Assembly (NCBI GenBank): GCA_964390905.1
Contig: CAYMLO010000010.1
Location: 26,345-90,344, forward strand
Reading direction: 5' to 3'
From: JAFGLZ01 sp964390905
Lineage (GTDB): Bacteria; Planctomycetota; Phycisphaerae; UBA1845; JAFGLZ01
Length of the DNA: 64,000 nucleotides
Positions 1 through 8,895 of this stretch are shown here, in pieces. The position numbers and the translations under genes are program-made. Under the pieces are notes generated by a model, which had not been told where the DNA came from, made no database searches, and was given only the letters and a program-made list of their open reading frames with translations. Within the stretch, counting starts at the first letter, position 1. Every line of letters begins with the position of its first letter.

Positions 1-2
1 TT

Positions 3-269
3 GAGTACCTGTGGTCTCTCGTCCCCTACATTGCGATGATCCGCGTGCAAGTCGAACTTCGTAGGCAAGGAATCGGAACGGCGATGCTCCATTTCGCCGA
101 GGCGTTCCTGCGTGAGCGAGGCCACACGGCCCTCTATAGCTCCTCCCAGGCCAACGAGCCGGAGCCACAGGCGTGGCACCGCCGCATGGGGTTCGAGGAG
201 TGTGGGATCATCACAGGGATCAACGAAAGCGGAATCGGCGAGGTGTTCTTCCGGAAGCATCTTGCCTAG
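3..269 (+). CDS. GNAT N-acetyltransferase, C-terminal part
   Basis: Only the last 88 residues are in the window; the frame is open back to the first bases, so the start lies upstream. RRQGIGTAML (visible residues 20-29) is acetyl-CoA-binding motif A of GNAT acetyltransferases, and the WHRRMGFEE segment further on is the usual late conserved region. The substrate cannot be told. An internal ATG at base 36 would remove part of the strand before motif A and is not a credible start. The ABC ATPase gene follows after 27 bases in the same direction. Confidence 0.8.
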   Translation, partial: EYLWSLVPYIAMIRVQVELRRQGIGTAMLHFAEAFLRERGHTALYSSSQANEPEPQAWHRRMGFEECGIITGINESGIGEVFFRKHLA

Positions 270-296
270 TCGGCGGATTGCGGGGCAGGTACACCC

Positions 297-1409
297 ATGA
301 CCGACGAGTCCGACAGGACGGCACACCCCAGCCCGGAAAGCGGCGGCAACGAGCCGAGTAGGGTGGGTCGTTTCGACCCACCTATCGGCGGGTCCGGAGG
401 ACCCACCCTACTGTCTGACCACCCAGGGCCGCTGTTGCGGGTTCGCAACCTGCGCAAGCATTTCCCCGTCCACGGCAAGGGATTCCTCCAGCGCGTGGTC
501 GGCACCGTCAAGGCCGTCGATGACGTGAGCTTCGATCTGCAGCCCGGCGAGGTGCTGGGGCTCGTGGGCGAGAGCGGGTCGGGCAAGACGACCGTCGCGC
601 GCTGTATCCTCCGCGCCATCAGGCCGACGGCGGGGGAGGTGTGGTTCCGGGACAACGGCCGGAGGGTCGATCTGGTCCGACTGCCCGCCAAGCAGCTCAA
701 GCCGCTTCGCACGCAGATGCAGATGATCTTCCAAGATCCGTTCAGCTCGCTGAACCCGCGGATGACCGTGGGCGACATCGTCGGCGAGCCGCTGGTCGTC
801 CACGGCGCGGCGCGGGGGAAGGCGCTCAAGGACCGCGTGACCGAGATGCTCGTCAAGGTCGGCCTGGCGCCCGAGCACGCCATCCGCTATCCCCACGCCT
901 TCAGCGGCGGTCAGCGGCAACGCATCGGCATCGCGCGGGCGCTGATCCTCCGCCCGTCGCTCGTCATCGCCGACGAGCCGGTCTCCGCGCTGGACGTCTC
1001 GGTCCAAGCCCAGGTCATCAACCTGCTCGGCCAGCTCAAGGACGAGCTCCAGCTCACGTGCCTGTTCGTCGCCCACGACCTCAGCGTGGTCAAACACATC
1101 TCCGACCGGGTGGCGGTGATGTACGCCGGCAAGCTCGTGGAGGTCGCCCCCGCCGCCGCCATCTTCGACGACCCGAAGCATCCCTACACCCGCGCGCTGA
1201 TGTCAGCCGTGCCGCATCCCGATCCGGATCGGAAGATGGCCTTCCAGCTCGCCGGCGAGGTCGCCGACCCGGGCAACCTCCCCCCCGGCTGCAGTTTCCA
1301 CCCGCGCTGCGATCGATGCATCGCGCCCTGCAACGTCCGCGTGCCCGAGCTGAAGCCGCTCGGCCCCGATCGACAGGTCGCGTGTCATCTCTACGACCAG
1401 GAGTCGTAA
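297..1409 (+). CDS. Oligopeptide/dipeptide ABC transporter ATP-binding protein (OppF/DppF type)
   Basis: Energy-coupling ATPase of a peptide-type importer, acting on the cytoplasmic face of the membrane. Walker A GESGSGKTT is at residues 91-99, the signature SGGQRQRIG near 203-211, Walker B LVIADEP near 222-228, followed by the H-loop (VAHDLSVV). The C-terminal extension with HPYTRAL and a four-cysteine cluster (CSFHPRCDRCIAPC) is the oligopeptide-specific domain. Opp/Dpp ATPases usually begin close to the LLRVRNLRKHF segment, here residue 46, so the first 45 residues are extra. That part contains a 12-bp inverted repeat (358-411). A TTG at 435 is an alternative start; ATG 297 is used because the frame is open. 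Permease and binding-protein genes are not in the window. Confidence 0.88.
   Translation: MTDESDRTAHPSPESGGNEPSRVGRFDPPIGGSGGPTLLSDHPGPLLRVRNLRKHFPVHGKGFLQRVVGTVKAVDDVSFDLQPGEVLGLVGESGSGKTTVARCILRAIRPTAGEVWFRDNGRRVDLVRLPAKQLKPLRTQMQMIFQDPFSSLNPRMTVGDIVGEPLVVHGAARGKALKDRVTEMLVKVGLAPEHAIRYPHAFSGGQRQRIGIARALILRPSLVIADEPVSALDVSVQAQVINLLGQLKDELQLTCLFVAHDLSVVKHISDRVAVMYAGKLVEVAPAAAIFDDPKHPYTRALMSAVPHPDPDRKMAFQLAGEVADPGNLPPGCSFHPRCDRCIAPCNVRVPELKPLGPDRQVACHLYDQES
358..411. repeat. Paired palindrome of the GTAGGGTGGGTC type, inside a reading frame
   Basis: GTAGGGTGGGTC at 358-369 is matched exactly by its reverse complement at 400-411. Each half is also a hairpin: GGTGGGTCG / CGACCCACC around TTT (362-382) and GGGTCC / GGACCC around GGA (390-404). 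The same plan recurs at 53927-53991, and relatives lie at 29819-29883, 54689-54710 and 58789-58810. All the others are between genes; this one lies in the N-terminal extension assigned to the ABC ATPase. Confidence 0.75.
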
Positions 1410-1431
1410 GGTTGGCCGGACCGGGGACGAC

Positions 1432-1513
1432 GGGGTGCCCTATCGCCTCAGCGGTGGGAAACGAAAGCTAGGGGGGAATTGATGTCCCCCGCCGCTGAAG
1501 CGACGGGGCACCC
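1432..1513. repeat. Imperfect inverted repeat (GGGTGCCC family)
   Basis: The arm starting GGGGTGCCCTATCGCC (1432-1454) pairs imperfectly with CCGCTGAAGCGACGGGGCAC and following bases (1492-1513). An inner GGGGGG / CCCCC pairing lies between them. It opens the 475-base gap 1410-1884 between convergent genes, in which I see no coding region. The GGGTGCCCC end resembles the element at 48331-48483. The position suits a bidirectional terminator or a REP-type element. Confidence 0.6.
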
Positions 1514-1541
1514 GCCGGGACAACGTATTCCGGTCGGTCGT

Positions 1542-1731
1542 CAGCCGGCTTCCAGCCGGCGCCACCGTTAGCCACGGGCTTCAGTCCGTGGGGATCGTGC
1601 GCGCCACAGTTCCTCCCCCCTCCCCCCAGCCGGCTTGAGCCGGCTGGGGGGAGGGGGGAGGAGGGGTTTGGGCTCGCCTGCGCACGGGCTGAAGCCCGTG
1701 CCTAACGGTGGCGCCGGCTGAAGGCCGGCAG
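1542..1731. repeat. 190-bp nested inverted repeat with a perfect 23-bp central hairpin
   Basis: The outer arms are 1542-1590 and 1681-1731: a CCGGC palindrome, CACCGTTA/TAACGGTG, and a CACGGGCTTCAG-type palindrome, arranged as mirror images. The centre is an exact 23-bp inverted repeat, 1612-1634 against 1639-1661, with loop TTGA; one strand is nearly pure pyrimidine for 17 bases. It lies between the convergent ABC ATPase and esterase genes. The remaining bases to 1884 show nothing I can assign. Confidence 0.8.
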
Positions 1732-1884
1732 AGGCAGTGTCTACCTCGACGAAGCCGGGACCGGGCGGCCGAGACTGCACCCCACACGACCACGAGGAAT
1801 CGAAGCGGACTGACCGAGCGCGGCACAAGCCACTGAGCGACAAGATACCCCAAAGCAAAACAGCGCTTCTGCGCTCAGGCTCCG

Positions 1885-2799
1885 CTACTTCCTATCCAAC
1901 AACCCGCGGCTTCGCATCCAATCGGCACAGCGTATGGGCCAGGACGACACCGGATGACGCTGGTTGCGCAGGCCGAATCCGTGCCCGCCGACCTGGTAGA
2001 TGTGCATCTCGGCCTGCACCTTCGCCTTTCGTAGGGCGAGGTAGAAGCAGATACTGTTCTCCGGCGGGACCCCCGTGTCGTCGTCAGCGTGGACCAGAAA
2101 CGTCGGTGGGGTCTCGGGCGTGACCTGGAGTTCGTTGGACAGGCTCACGACGAGCGCCTGGTCCGGATCGCTGCCCAGCAGGTTCTTCCGGGAGCCGCGA
2201 TGGCAGACGGGCTTGGTGAACGAGATGACCGGGTAGAGCAGGATCATGAAGTCGGGCCGGCAACTGACCTGGCTGAGGGCGTCCGTCGGCGCGGGGGCGC
2301 GTCGGTCCTTCTGGAAGTGCGTCCCCACCGTCGATGCAAGGTGCCCGCCCGCGGAGAACCCGAGGATGCCGATGCGGGACGGATCGACACCCCAGTCCTT
2401 GGCGCGCATGCGGACCATGCGGACGGCCCGCTGGGCGTCCTGCAGCGGCGCAGGATGACCGTAGCCCGTACCGCGATGGCGGTATTTCAAGACGAACCCC
2501 GCCGCACCAAAGGAGTTGAGCCACGCGGCGACCTCATGCCCCTCCTTCTCGATGGCCAAGTGGCCATAGCCGCCGCCCGGACAGATCACCACGCCGCAGC
2601 CGGTGGTCTTCTGCTCCGGCGGCAGGTGAATCGTCAGCGTCGGCTTGTCGGCGTCCTTCTCGCCCTTCGCGCCGGGAGCGCCCTGCGACCACAGCAGCTC
2701 GACGGGCGGCTGCGAGGCCTGCATCGAGCCGCACAACGACAGAAGAACGACAGCCGACAGTCCCAAGGGCATACGAACCCTCTCTGGTTTTGTGATCAT
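1885..2799 (-). CDS. Exported alpha/beta hydrolase, acetylxylan-esterase-like
   Basis: A 304-residue serine hydrolase. The first 28 residues look like a signal peptide (positive start, hydrophobic PLGLSAVVLLSLCGS). The oxyanion region PGGGYGH is near residues 74-80, the nucleophile elbow GFSAGGH has Ser149, and a late HADDD and GGHGFG supply the likely acid and histidine. This pattern is typical of exported carbohydrate esterase-like enzymes of planctomycetes that deacetylate polysaccharides; the substrate is inference. The start at 2799 has GAGGAGGAG just upstream and overlaps the stop of the MFS gene by four bases (ATGA), implying translational coupling. ATG at 2772 is a second possibility. 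Confidence 0.82.
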   Translation of the reverse strand: MITKPERVRMPLGLSAVVLLSLCGSMQASQPPVELLWSQGAPGAKGEKDADKPTLTIHLPPEQKTTGCGVVICPGGGYGHLAIEKEGHEVAAWLNSFGAAGFVLKYRHRGTGYGHPAPLQDAQRAVRMVRMRAKDWGVDPSRIGILGFSAGGHLASTVGTHFQKDRRAPAPTDALSQVSCRPDFMILLYPVISFTKPVCHRGSRKNLLGSDPDQALVVSLSNELQVTPETPPTFLVHADDDTGVPPENSICFYLALRKAKVQAEMHIYQVGGHGFGLRNQRHPVSSWPIRCADWMRSRGLLDRK

Positions 2800-4034
2800 C
2801 CGTCTTGCTCCTCCTCGAACGTTCCCACGCCAGACAAGGCCACCGCGTGGTTCTCCCTTCTCGCGTCGGCCCTCTGGCGACGGACAACAAGATACGACAC
2901 CAACGCGGCGAGCGCGAAGAGCGCGCCGCCGATGACGAACATGACGACGGACGCCGGGATGAAGTGCAGGATCGTCCACCCCACGAGCGGCCCCGTCGCA
3001 GAGCCGACGTCGGTGGCCGTCACGAAGGAGGCCACCGCCCGCGCCCCCCGCATCCCCGCCACAGCCGCCAGCGTAAGCACCAGCGCGGTCGTGCAGATGA
3101 AGAAGACGAGCACGAGCACGACCAGAACGATTGTGTTCGAGACAAGGGTTGCCAGCAAGAGTACGACCGTTCCCGCGAAGAAAAGCGCGCATGTGCCGCG
3201 CCAATGCCCGATCCGGTCGGTCAAGGCGCCGAGGAACGGGGCAGCCGCCGTGTCGGTGATCCACCGTCCCGCAAGCAGCGCGCCATTGAGCGTGACCACG
3301 CCGAGCGTGATTCCCGCCACGACGACGGTCTGGCCGACCTTCTCCGCCAGCGTCATGCCAAGCGTCGTCATGATGATGGCGCTGACGCAGCGAACCGCGA
3401 ATCCGCAGACCAGCAGCGCAGGCCCCGTGGCCGTCTCACCGTCACGCGCCCGCTCGTCCTGATCTGGCGCGCGGACGGGACGCTCGCGTTGGGACAGCAA
3501 CCCGGGCACCACGCCCGCCAGCGAAACCAGACCGAACGCGATCAGCGTCGCACGAAAACCGACCTGATCGCACAACAGGGCGCCAACGAACAGACCGGCC
3601 GATCCGCCAAGACGTGAAATCCCGCTGTAGTAGCCCATGCCCTGGGCGATGCGAGCGCCGTCCACGCTGTCGACCACCGTCATCAGGCCGATCTGGCGAA
3701 TGAACGACCAGCACAATCCCCACGTCACCCGCGCCAGCAGCAGAACCGGAAACAAGAAGATCGTGCCGTACACAACGGCCAACAACGATCCCACGATCAA
3801 CGCCGCCGTAAGCAGATAGGAGCCGGAGTACCGCCGAATCAGTCTTTCCGCCAGATGGTTGGTGATCATTCGAATCCAGCGGTTCACCGACAGCAGCAGG
3901 CCGACGTGGATGGGGGCCAACCCCAAGGCATGGTGATAGGCGGGAACGGGCAAGACCGCGTACAGCACGGAATCCCCCAACAGACTGAACGCCGTTGCCG
4001 TCGACACGAACAGGACCGGGCGGTTCAGACGCAT
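2796..4034 (-). CDS. MFS transporter
   Basis: A 412-residue polytopic membrane protein with about 12 hydrophobic segments in two halves, separated by a charged central loop near residues 190-205 (RERPVRAPDQDERARDG). The loop between helices 2 and 3 region (NRWIRMITNHLAERLIRRY) resembles the basic motif A loop of the major facilitator superfamily. The substrate cannot be deduced. It lies between the OPT transporter (69 bases upstream) and the esterase, whose start overlaps its stop, so uptake or export of a product handled by the esterase is possible. Confidence 0.8.
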   Translation of the reverse strand: MRLNRPVLFVSTATAFSLLGDSVLYAVLPVPAYHHALGLAPIHVGLLLSVNRWIRMITNHLAERLIRRYSGSYLLTAALIVGSLLAVVYGTIFLFPVLLLARVTWGLCWSFIRQIGLMTVVDSVDGARIAQGMGYYSGISRLGGSAGLFVGALLCDQVGFRATLIAFGLVSLAGVVPGLLSQRERPVRAPDQDERARDGETATGPALLVCGFAVRCVSAIIMTTLGMTLAEKVGQTVVVAGITLGVVTLNGALLAGRWITDTAAAPFLGALTDRIGHWRGTCALFFAGTVVLLLATLVSNTIVLVVLVLVFFICTTALVLTLAAVAGMRGARAVASFVTATDVGSATGPLVGWTILHFIPASVVMFVIGGALFALAALVSYLVVRRQRADARRENHAVALSGVGTFEEEQDG

Positions 4035-4103
4035 GATGGGGCTTTTGCACTCCGACGGCGCCTCGGAGAAGACTGGCGCTCGCGCTTCCCCGTGGGGCCA
4101 AGC

Positions 4104-6032
4104 CTAGTGGTCAACGGTCTGCGCGGACGCCACGCGATAGAGCCAATACCCCACCCCGACCAACAAAACGACGCCCGGCCAAGTCCCCGCAGGTTCTGAG
4201 AGTAGGGCGAGCACGTCCGATCGGCCGCTGACGACGATGGGGATCGCCAAGACGATGCCGATCAACGCCTCCCCCGTGATCAGTCCGGAAGCGAACAGCA
4301 GGCCCCGTCGGTTGGCGCTGTCGGTCTCCTCCCCCGTCGCGCCCCGCTTGGTCTGTCGCGATCGGATCGAGTGGTTCAGCAGGCCGCCCGCGAAGATGGG
4401 CACGGCCAGCTCGAACGGCAAGTAGAACCCGATCGCGACCGCCAACACCGGCGTTCGAAACGAATGCCCGCGCCGCTCGAGCGCGATGTCCAACAGGATC
4501 ACGCCCACCGCGACCGCGACGCCCACCGACACGAACGTCCAGGGCAGCCCGCCCTCAAACACGCCCTTCGCCACCGAGGCCATCAGCGCCGCCTGGGGCG
4601 CCGCCAGCGGGCTGGCCTTCGCCGACGCGTGGCCCTCGAACCCATAGGCCTTGAGCAGGAGCGTCAGGATCGGCGCCATCACCAGCGCCGCCGATACTGT
4701 CCCCACCATCTGCATGACCTGCTGTTTCCAGGGCGTGGCCCCGACGATGCGGCCGGCCTTGAGGTCCTGCATGTTGTCGCCCGCGATCGCGGCCGCGCAG
4801 CAGACCACGCTCCCGATGATGATCGCCGCCGCCGGACCGTTGCTCGCCCCCGTCCCCATCAGCCCCACCAACAGCAGCGACGAGACCAGCACCGTCGCGA
4901 TCGTCACGCCCGAGATCGGGTTGTTCGACGATCCCACCAGACCCGCCATGTAGCCCGCAACGGCGGAAAACAAGAATCCCGTCACCAGCATCGTGATCGC
5001 CATCGGCGCCGCAATACTTACCTGGGCCACGAAGACCTGGTACACGGCAAACAGCGGCACGACCGAACTGACCATCAGGACCAGCACCCACTTCATGGGG
5101 ATGTCGCGATCCGTCCTCTCGATCGTGGCCGACGCGTCGGCGGCGCCCCGGTAGGCGTCCAGCCCGCTCCGGATCCCGCTGACGATCGACGTCCGCAGAC
5201 GGAGCACCGTCCACAGGCCCCCGACCAGCATCCCCCCGACGCCGATGTAGCGCGTCTTGGTCGACCAGATCTGGTGCGCCCAGTCCACCGCAGACAGCGG
5301 CTCGGCATTCGTCATCGGCCAGGCTTCGGTCGCCGCGCAGATCGGTATCGCGATCAGCCAGTTGCACAGCCCGCCCAGGAAGATCAGCACCGCGATGTTC
5401 AGTCCGACGATGTACCCCACCGACAACAACGCCGGACTCAGGTTCGAGCCGAAGTACGCCACCGTCCCCCCGACGCCCCGCGCCGCCTCGAACACGCCCG
5501 ACCAGATCCGCAATCCCGCCTCGCCGAACTTGAACAGGCCACCTGCGAGGGCGGCCGTCGCGATGGTCCTGACCCCCGACCCCCCGCGTTCGCCCGATCG
5601 CAGGACCTCCGCCGTCGCGATGCCTTCGGGAAACTTCAGCGTGCCGCCCACGATCAGCGACCGCCGCAACGGAATCGTAAACAGCACCCCCAACATGCCG
5701 CCGAACCCCGCGATCACGGTCACCCATACGAAATCGAACTCGCCCCAGAAGTCGAGGATCACCAGCGCCGGCAACGTGAAAATCACGCCTGCCGCCAACG
5801 ACTCTCCTGCCGAGGCGGCGGTCTGAACGATGTTGTTCTCCAGGATGTTGCCCCGCCGCAGCAGACGCAGGACCCCCATCGACACGACGGCGGCCGGGAT
5901 CGACGCCGACACCGTCATCCCCGCGAACAACCCGAGATAGGCGTTCGCCCCGGCCAGCGCGATCGCCAGCACGACGCCCAGGACCAGCGCCCTGACCGTA
6001 ATTTCCGCCGTCGAGCCCGTGGTAGAGGACAT
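4104..6032 (-). CDS. OPT family oligopeptide transporter
   Basis: A 642-residue, very hydrophobic protein with about 14-16 predicted membrane spans. The N-terminal GANAYLGLFAGMTVSASIPAA region, the EN-NIVQT-A-GES pattern near residues 64-78 and the GSSNNPISGVT segment near 370 are hallmarks of the OPT superfamily, which imports oligopeptides or metal-chelate conjugates. Length fits bacterial members. It is the first gene of a leftward series with an MFS transporter and an esterase. No substrate-binding partner is seen. Confidence 0.9.
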   Translation of the reverse strand: MSSTTGSTAEITVRALVLGVVLAIALAGANAYLGLFAGMTVSASIPAAVVSMGVLRLLRRGNILENNIVQTAASAGESLAAGVIFTLPALVILDFWGEFDFVWVTVIAGFGGMLGVLFTIPLRRSLIVGGTLKFPEGIATAEVLRSGERGGSGVRTIATAALAGGLFKFGEAGLRIWSGVFEAARGVGGTVAYFGSNLSPALLSVGYIVGLNIAVLIFLGGLCNWLIAIPICAATEAWPMTNAEPLSAVDWAHQIWSTKTRYIGVGGMLVGGLWTVLRLRTSIVSGIRSGLDAYRGAADASATIERTDRDIPMKWVLVLMVSSVVPLFAVYQVFVAQVSIAAPMAITMLVTGFLFSAVAGYMAGLVGSSNNPISGVTIATVLVSSLLLVGLMGTGASNGPAAAIIIGSVVCCAAAIAGDNMQDLKAGRIVGATPWKQQVMQMVGTVSAALVMAPILTLLLKAYGFEGHASAKASPLAAPQAALMASVAKGVFEGGLPWTFVSVGVAVAVGVILLDIALERRGHSFRTPVLAVAIGFYLPFELAVPIFAGGLLNHSIRSRQTKRGATGEETDSANRRGLLFASGLITGEALIGIVLAIPIVVSGRSDVLALLSEPAGTWPGVVLLVGVGYWLYRVASAQTVDH

Positions 6033-6150
6033 GCGCGACTCCCGTGGTCCGGCACGGCCGCCCCTATCCTAGCGGCCGCGACTCCGGATGCCACAGGGGA
6101 GCTGCGCCCGCAGCGAAGCGACCATGATCGCTAAAGGCGTGGCCACCCAC

Positions 6151-6179
6151 TTGCCAGCGCCCCGGGCGCCGGACATAAT
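6151..6179 (+). promoter_or_regulatory. Candidate sigma70-type promoter for the MFS/dehydratase/sulfatase operon
   Basis: TTGCCA (6151-6156) and CATAAT (6174-6179) are separated by exactly 17 bases, about 107 bases before the ATG at 6286. The 253-base gap 6033-6285 separates divergent genes and otherwise shows no clear structure. Assignment is by consensus only. Confidence 0.45.
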
Positions 6180-6285
6180 CAGGATCTCAGCACCGCGCTT
6201 TCACCGGAAAGGAGCCGGGTGAGCGGCCCGCAGACCCCGCCGCGCGGCGCCCCTGCAAGCAGCAGCAACGGCTGACGAGGTCCGG

Positions 6286-7671
6286 ATGAAGCCCGCTCTG
6301 CAGGCCAACGATCCCCTGGCCGGCACCGCCCGTCTGGCGGTGGTAGTGCCCGTAGCGGTGGCCAGCTTCTTCTATCTCACGTCGTTGGAGTACGCGCTGC
6401 CGTTGTACTTCGGTGCGCTGCGCGATGCGGCCGAGGCCAAGGGCCGAACCTATCCGGTGGACATCTGGTCGAAGCTGGTCAAATACCAGATCGTTCCTTG
6501 GATCTCCGGCCCGCTGCTGGCAGGGCTGCTGTCCCGGCGGTACGGGGAGCGCATCGTCTGGTCCGGCGCCCTGTTGGGCAAGGCCATCATCCCCGTCATC
6601 CTGGCGGTCAAGCCACAGCCACACGTCATCTTGCTGCTCGCCCTGTGGCAGGGGCTGACGGGGGCGGTCATGTGGATCGCGGGGGTCTCGCTGATCCAGA
6701 TGGTCACGCCTGGTCGGAGGGGCTTGTCCAACGGTCTGATGATGACGTCACTGGGTCTGGGCAGCGTGCTGGGGCCGCTCGGCGCACGGGCGCTGATCTA
6801 TCGCGCCGAACTGGGCGATCGGATTGCCCAGGGAGACTGGACGGGGATGGTCTCGCAGCTGTTTACCTTCACGCCGACGACCACCACGCCCGCCGTCGCC
6901 GACTTCCACCCGATTCTGTGGCTGCTGACGGGCAGCACGCTGCTCTGCGCCCTGCTGGTCGGCCGATGGGGACAGCGCCCGGGGCGGTTCGACCGCGGCG
7001 AGCCGCCCGATTGGGGTCAGACGCTCAACGACCTGGGCCACCTGGCAGCAACGCCGAAGTTCTGGGCGTTGGTGCTGGCGTTGTGCGTTCTGGGAGGACC
7101 GGTCTTCCAGGCCTCAAACCAGTTTCTGCCCTACCGGGCTGAGGATCTCGGTCTGAAGGCGGGGGCCGAAGACCACGGGTGGATCTGGCTGAAGCTGCTC
7201 CAAACGTTGATGTGGATTCCCGGCGGGTTGGCCGTGGGGCTTGTGGCCGGACGACGGGCGCCGGGCGGAGCGGCGGTGGCGATGTTGACCGCCTTCTCGA
7301 TAGCGGTCTTCGCCATCGGGTGGAGCAAGTTCGCCTGGCAGCTCTTCGCCTGCGTAGCCCTGTTCGAGTTCGTCCGGCAGTTCATGCGCTGGTCGCACGC
7401 GGGGTACCTATCCGAGCACCTGCCGCACGAGCTGCGGGCGACGGGCATCGGGTGCGCCATCACCTTTGCCGGCCTGGGCAGCACGATCTTTGCCTGGGCG
7501 GCCGATTCGCTGTGGGACCCCAGCACCCCCTACTTCCACTCCTCGCACCCGTTCCTGGCCGCCGCGGCGCTCGGCATTGTCGGCAGCGCCGGGCTGTACG
7601 CCTACGATCGGCTGAACCCGATCCGCGATCCCGACCCGCCGACTCTGAACCCAGGGGACGCTCCGGCATGA
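6286..7671 (+). CDS. MFS transporter of the dehydratase/sulfatase operon
   Basis: A 461-residue membrane protein with roughly 12 hydrophobic segments. GLLSRRYGERIVW near residues 78-90 fits the conserved MFS motif A loop, and a large hydrophilic loop (residues about 178-210) precedes the second half. GAGGTCC lies just before the ATG. Its stop overlaps the start of the enolase-superfamily dehydratase (ATGA, 7668-7671). By context it probably imports a sugar acid or sulfated/uronic sugar for the downstream enzymes; this is inference from the operon. Confidence 0.8.
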   Translation: MKPALQANDPLAGTARLAVVVPVAVASFFYLTSLEYALPLYFGALRDAAEAKGRTYPVDIWSKLVKYQIVPWISGPLLAGLLSRRYGERIVWSGALLGKAIIPVILAVKPQPHVILLLALWQGLTGAVMWIAGVSLIQMVTPGRRGLSNGLMMTSLGLGSVLGPLGARALIYRAELGDRIAQGDWTGMVSQLFTFTPTTTTPAVADFHPILWLLTGSTLLCALLVGRWGQRPGRFDRGEPPDWGQTLNDLGHLAATPKFWALVLALCVLGGPVFQASNQFLPYRAEDLGLKAGAEDHGWIWLKLLQTLMWIPGGLAVGLVAGRRAPGGAAVAMLTAFSIAVFAIGWSKFAWQLFACVALFEFVRQFMRWSHAGYLSEHLPHELRATGIGCAITFAGLGSTIFAWAADSLWDPSTPYFHSSHPFLAAAALGIVGSAGLYAYDRLNPIRDPDPPTLNPGDAPA

Positions 7672-8822
7672 AGATCACGGAGATCGCCGCGCACCTGATG
7701 GGTGTCCCGGGCCCGGGGGGACTGGCGCCGTCGCGGAACTGGACCTTCGTGCGCGTCGAGACGGATGAAGGTATCAGCGGGGTCGGCGAGGCGACGACCG
7801 AATACCACGAGCACGCCGTCGTCGCCATGATCGAGCAGCATCTCGCGCCGCTCCTGATCGGCCAGGACCCCACGCGGGTGCACGCGGCCTGGCAGCAAAT
7901 GCAACGGTTCTTCTGGTGGCGGGGCGGCGTGGTGGCATCCAGCGCGGCCAGCGGCGTCGAACAGGCGCTGTGGGACATTACCGGCAAGGCCTACGGCCAA
8001 CCCGTGTACAAGCTTCTCGGCGGCGCGGTCCGCGATCGCGTCCGCGTCTACGCGCGGACGGACCTGGGTCTGGCCACGTATGCGGACGAGGCCCGGGCGG
8101 CCGTCGCAGAGGGGTTCGACGCCTTCAAGTTCGGCCCGGGCCGGTACGTCGAACCGTATGACGACGAGCGTCAGGTCGACGCCGCCCTCTCGACGGCGCA
8201 GGAAATCCGCGAGGCAACGGGGCCCGCGTGCGAGCTGATCATCGACTGCGGGGGCATCTTCTCGCTCCAGGCCGCCCACCGGCTGATCGCCGGCCTGCGC
8301 GACGTTCGCATGCTGTTCGTCGAGGAGCCCGTCAACGCCGACACGCCGCGCGGGCTGATTGAACTACGGCGGGCGTTCCCAGACATGCGGATCGCCGCGG
8401 GCGAACGCCTGGTCACCCGTTGGCAGTTCCGCGAATGGCTCGAGCAGGGCGCCGTCGACGCGGTCCAGCCCGACGTGTCCCATTGCGGCGGGATCGGCGA
8501 ACTGCTGCGGATCGCCTCGTATGCCGAGGTCCACAACGTCCAGGTCGCCCCGCACAACCCGTGCGGCCCGGTCGCGCTGGCGGCCAGCGTGCACGCCTGC
8601 GCGTGCATGCCGAACTTCTTGATCCTCGAGCACTGCCGCCATCGCCCCTGGTTCGAAGACGTACAGGTCTCGGGCCCGACGGTGAAGGATGGGCGCATCA
8701 CGCCCGGGGACCGACCAGGGTTGGGCGTCGAGCTCGACTGGGACTACGTCAAGAAACATCCGTACCAACGGTTGCCACTGAGGACGTTCACCGATAGAAA
8801 CGGCGGCATGCCGTTGGTCTAG
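7668..8822 (+). CDS. Mandelate racemase/muconate lactonizing enzyme family dehydratase (galactonate-dehydratase-like)
   Basis: A 384-residue enolase-superfamily enzyme. The N-terminal capping domain (ITEIAAHLM..., WTFVRVETDEGISGVGE) is followed by a barrel with a lysine in FKFGPGRY, metal ligands in the IDCGG, FVEEPV and AAGERL strands, and a histidine in VAPHNPCGP. Family members abstract a proton alpha to a carboxylate, commonly dehydrating sugar acids. The sequence resembles D-galactonate dehydratases, but substrate assignment is uncertain. The start overlaps the transporter stop by four bases. The sulfatase follows after 73 bases. Confidence 0.85.
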   Translation: MKITEIAAHLMGVPGPGGLAPSRNWTFVRVETDEGISGVGEATTEYHEHAVVAMIEQHLAPLLIGQDPTRVHAAWQQMQRFFWWRGGVVASSAASGVEQALWDITGKAYGQPVYKLLGGAVRDRVRVYARTDLGLATYADEARAAVAEGFDAFKFGPGRYVEPYDDERQVDAALSTAQEIREATGPACELIIDCGGIFSLQAAHRLIAGLRDVRMLFVEEPVNADTPRGLIELRRAFPDMRIAAGERLVTRWQFREWLEQGAVDAVQPDVSHCGGIGELLRIASYAEVHNVQVAPHNPCGPVALAASVHACACMPNFLILEHCRHRPWFEDVQVSGPTVKDGRITPGDRPGLGVELDWDYVKKHPYQRLPLRTFTDRNGGMPLV

Positions 8823-8826
8823 TGCC

Positions 8827-8861
8827 GCGGTCAGTCGGTCGGCTTCGCACCGACGGACCGC
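8827..8861. other. Intergenic hairpin inside the operon
   Basis: GCGGTCAGTCGGT (8827-8839) pairs with ACCGACGGACCGC (8849-8861) with one mismatch and a nine-base loop. It lies between the dehydratase stop and the sulfatase ribosome-binding site. It could be a partial terminator or an mRNA-stability element; no U-tract follows. Confidence 0.5.
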
Positions 8862-8895
8862 GTGCGGGCGCCCCATCGCTTCGCGGGAGGTCACC

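Noticed and set aside
2089..3617. Plus-strand open frames opposite the esterase and MFS genes
   Set aside because: No motif, biased composition, and the minus strand encodes a catalytic-triad hydrolase and a 12-helix transporter with an ATGA overlap.
4371..6134. Long open frame antisense to the OPT transporter
   Set aside because: The product is dominated by Arg, His, Pro and Gln with no domains, typical of a shadow frame in GC-rich DNA; the opposite strand has a full OPT protein.
8827..8861. Riboswitch-like structure before the sulfatase
   Set aside because: A single hairpin without conserved flanking elements of any riboswitch class I know.
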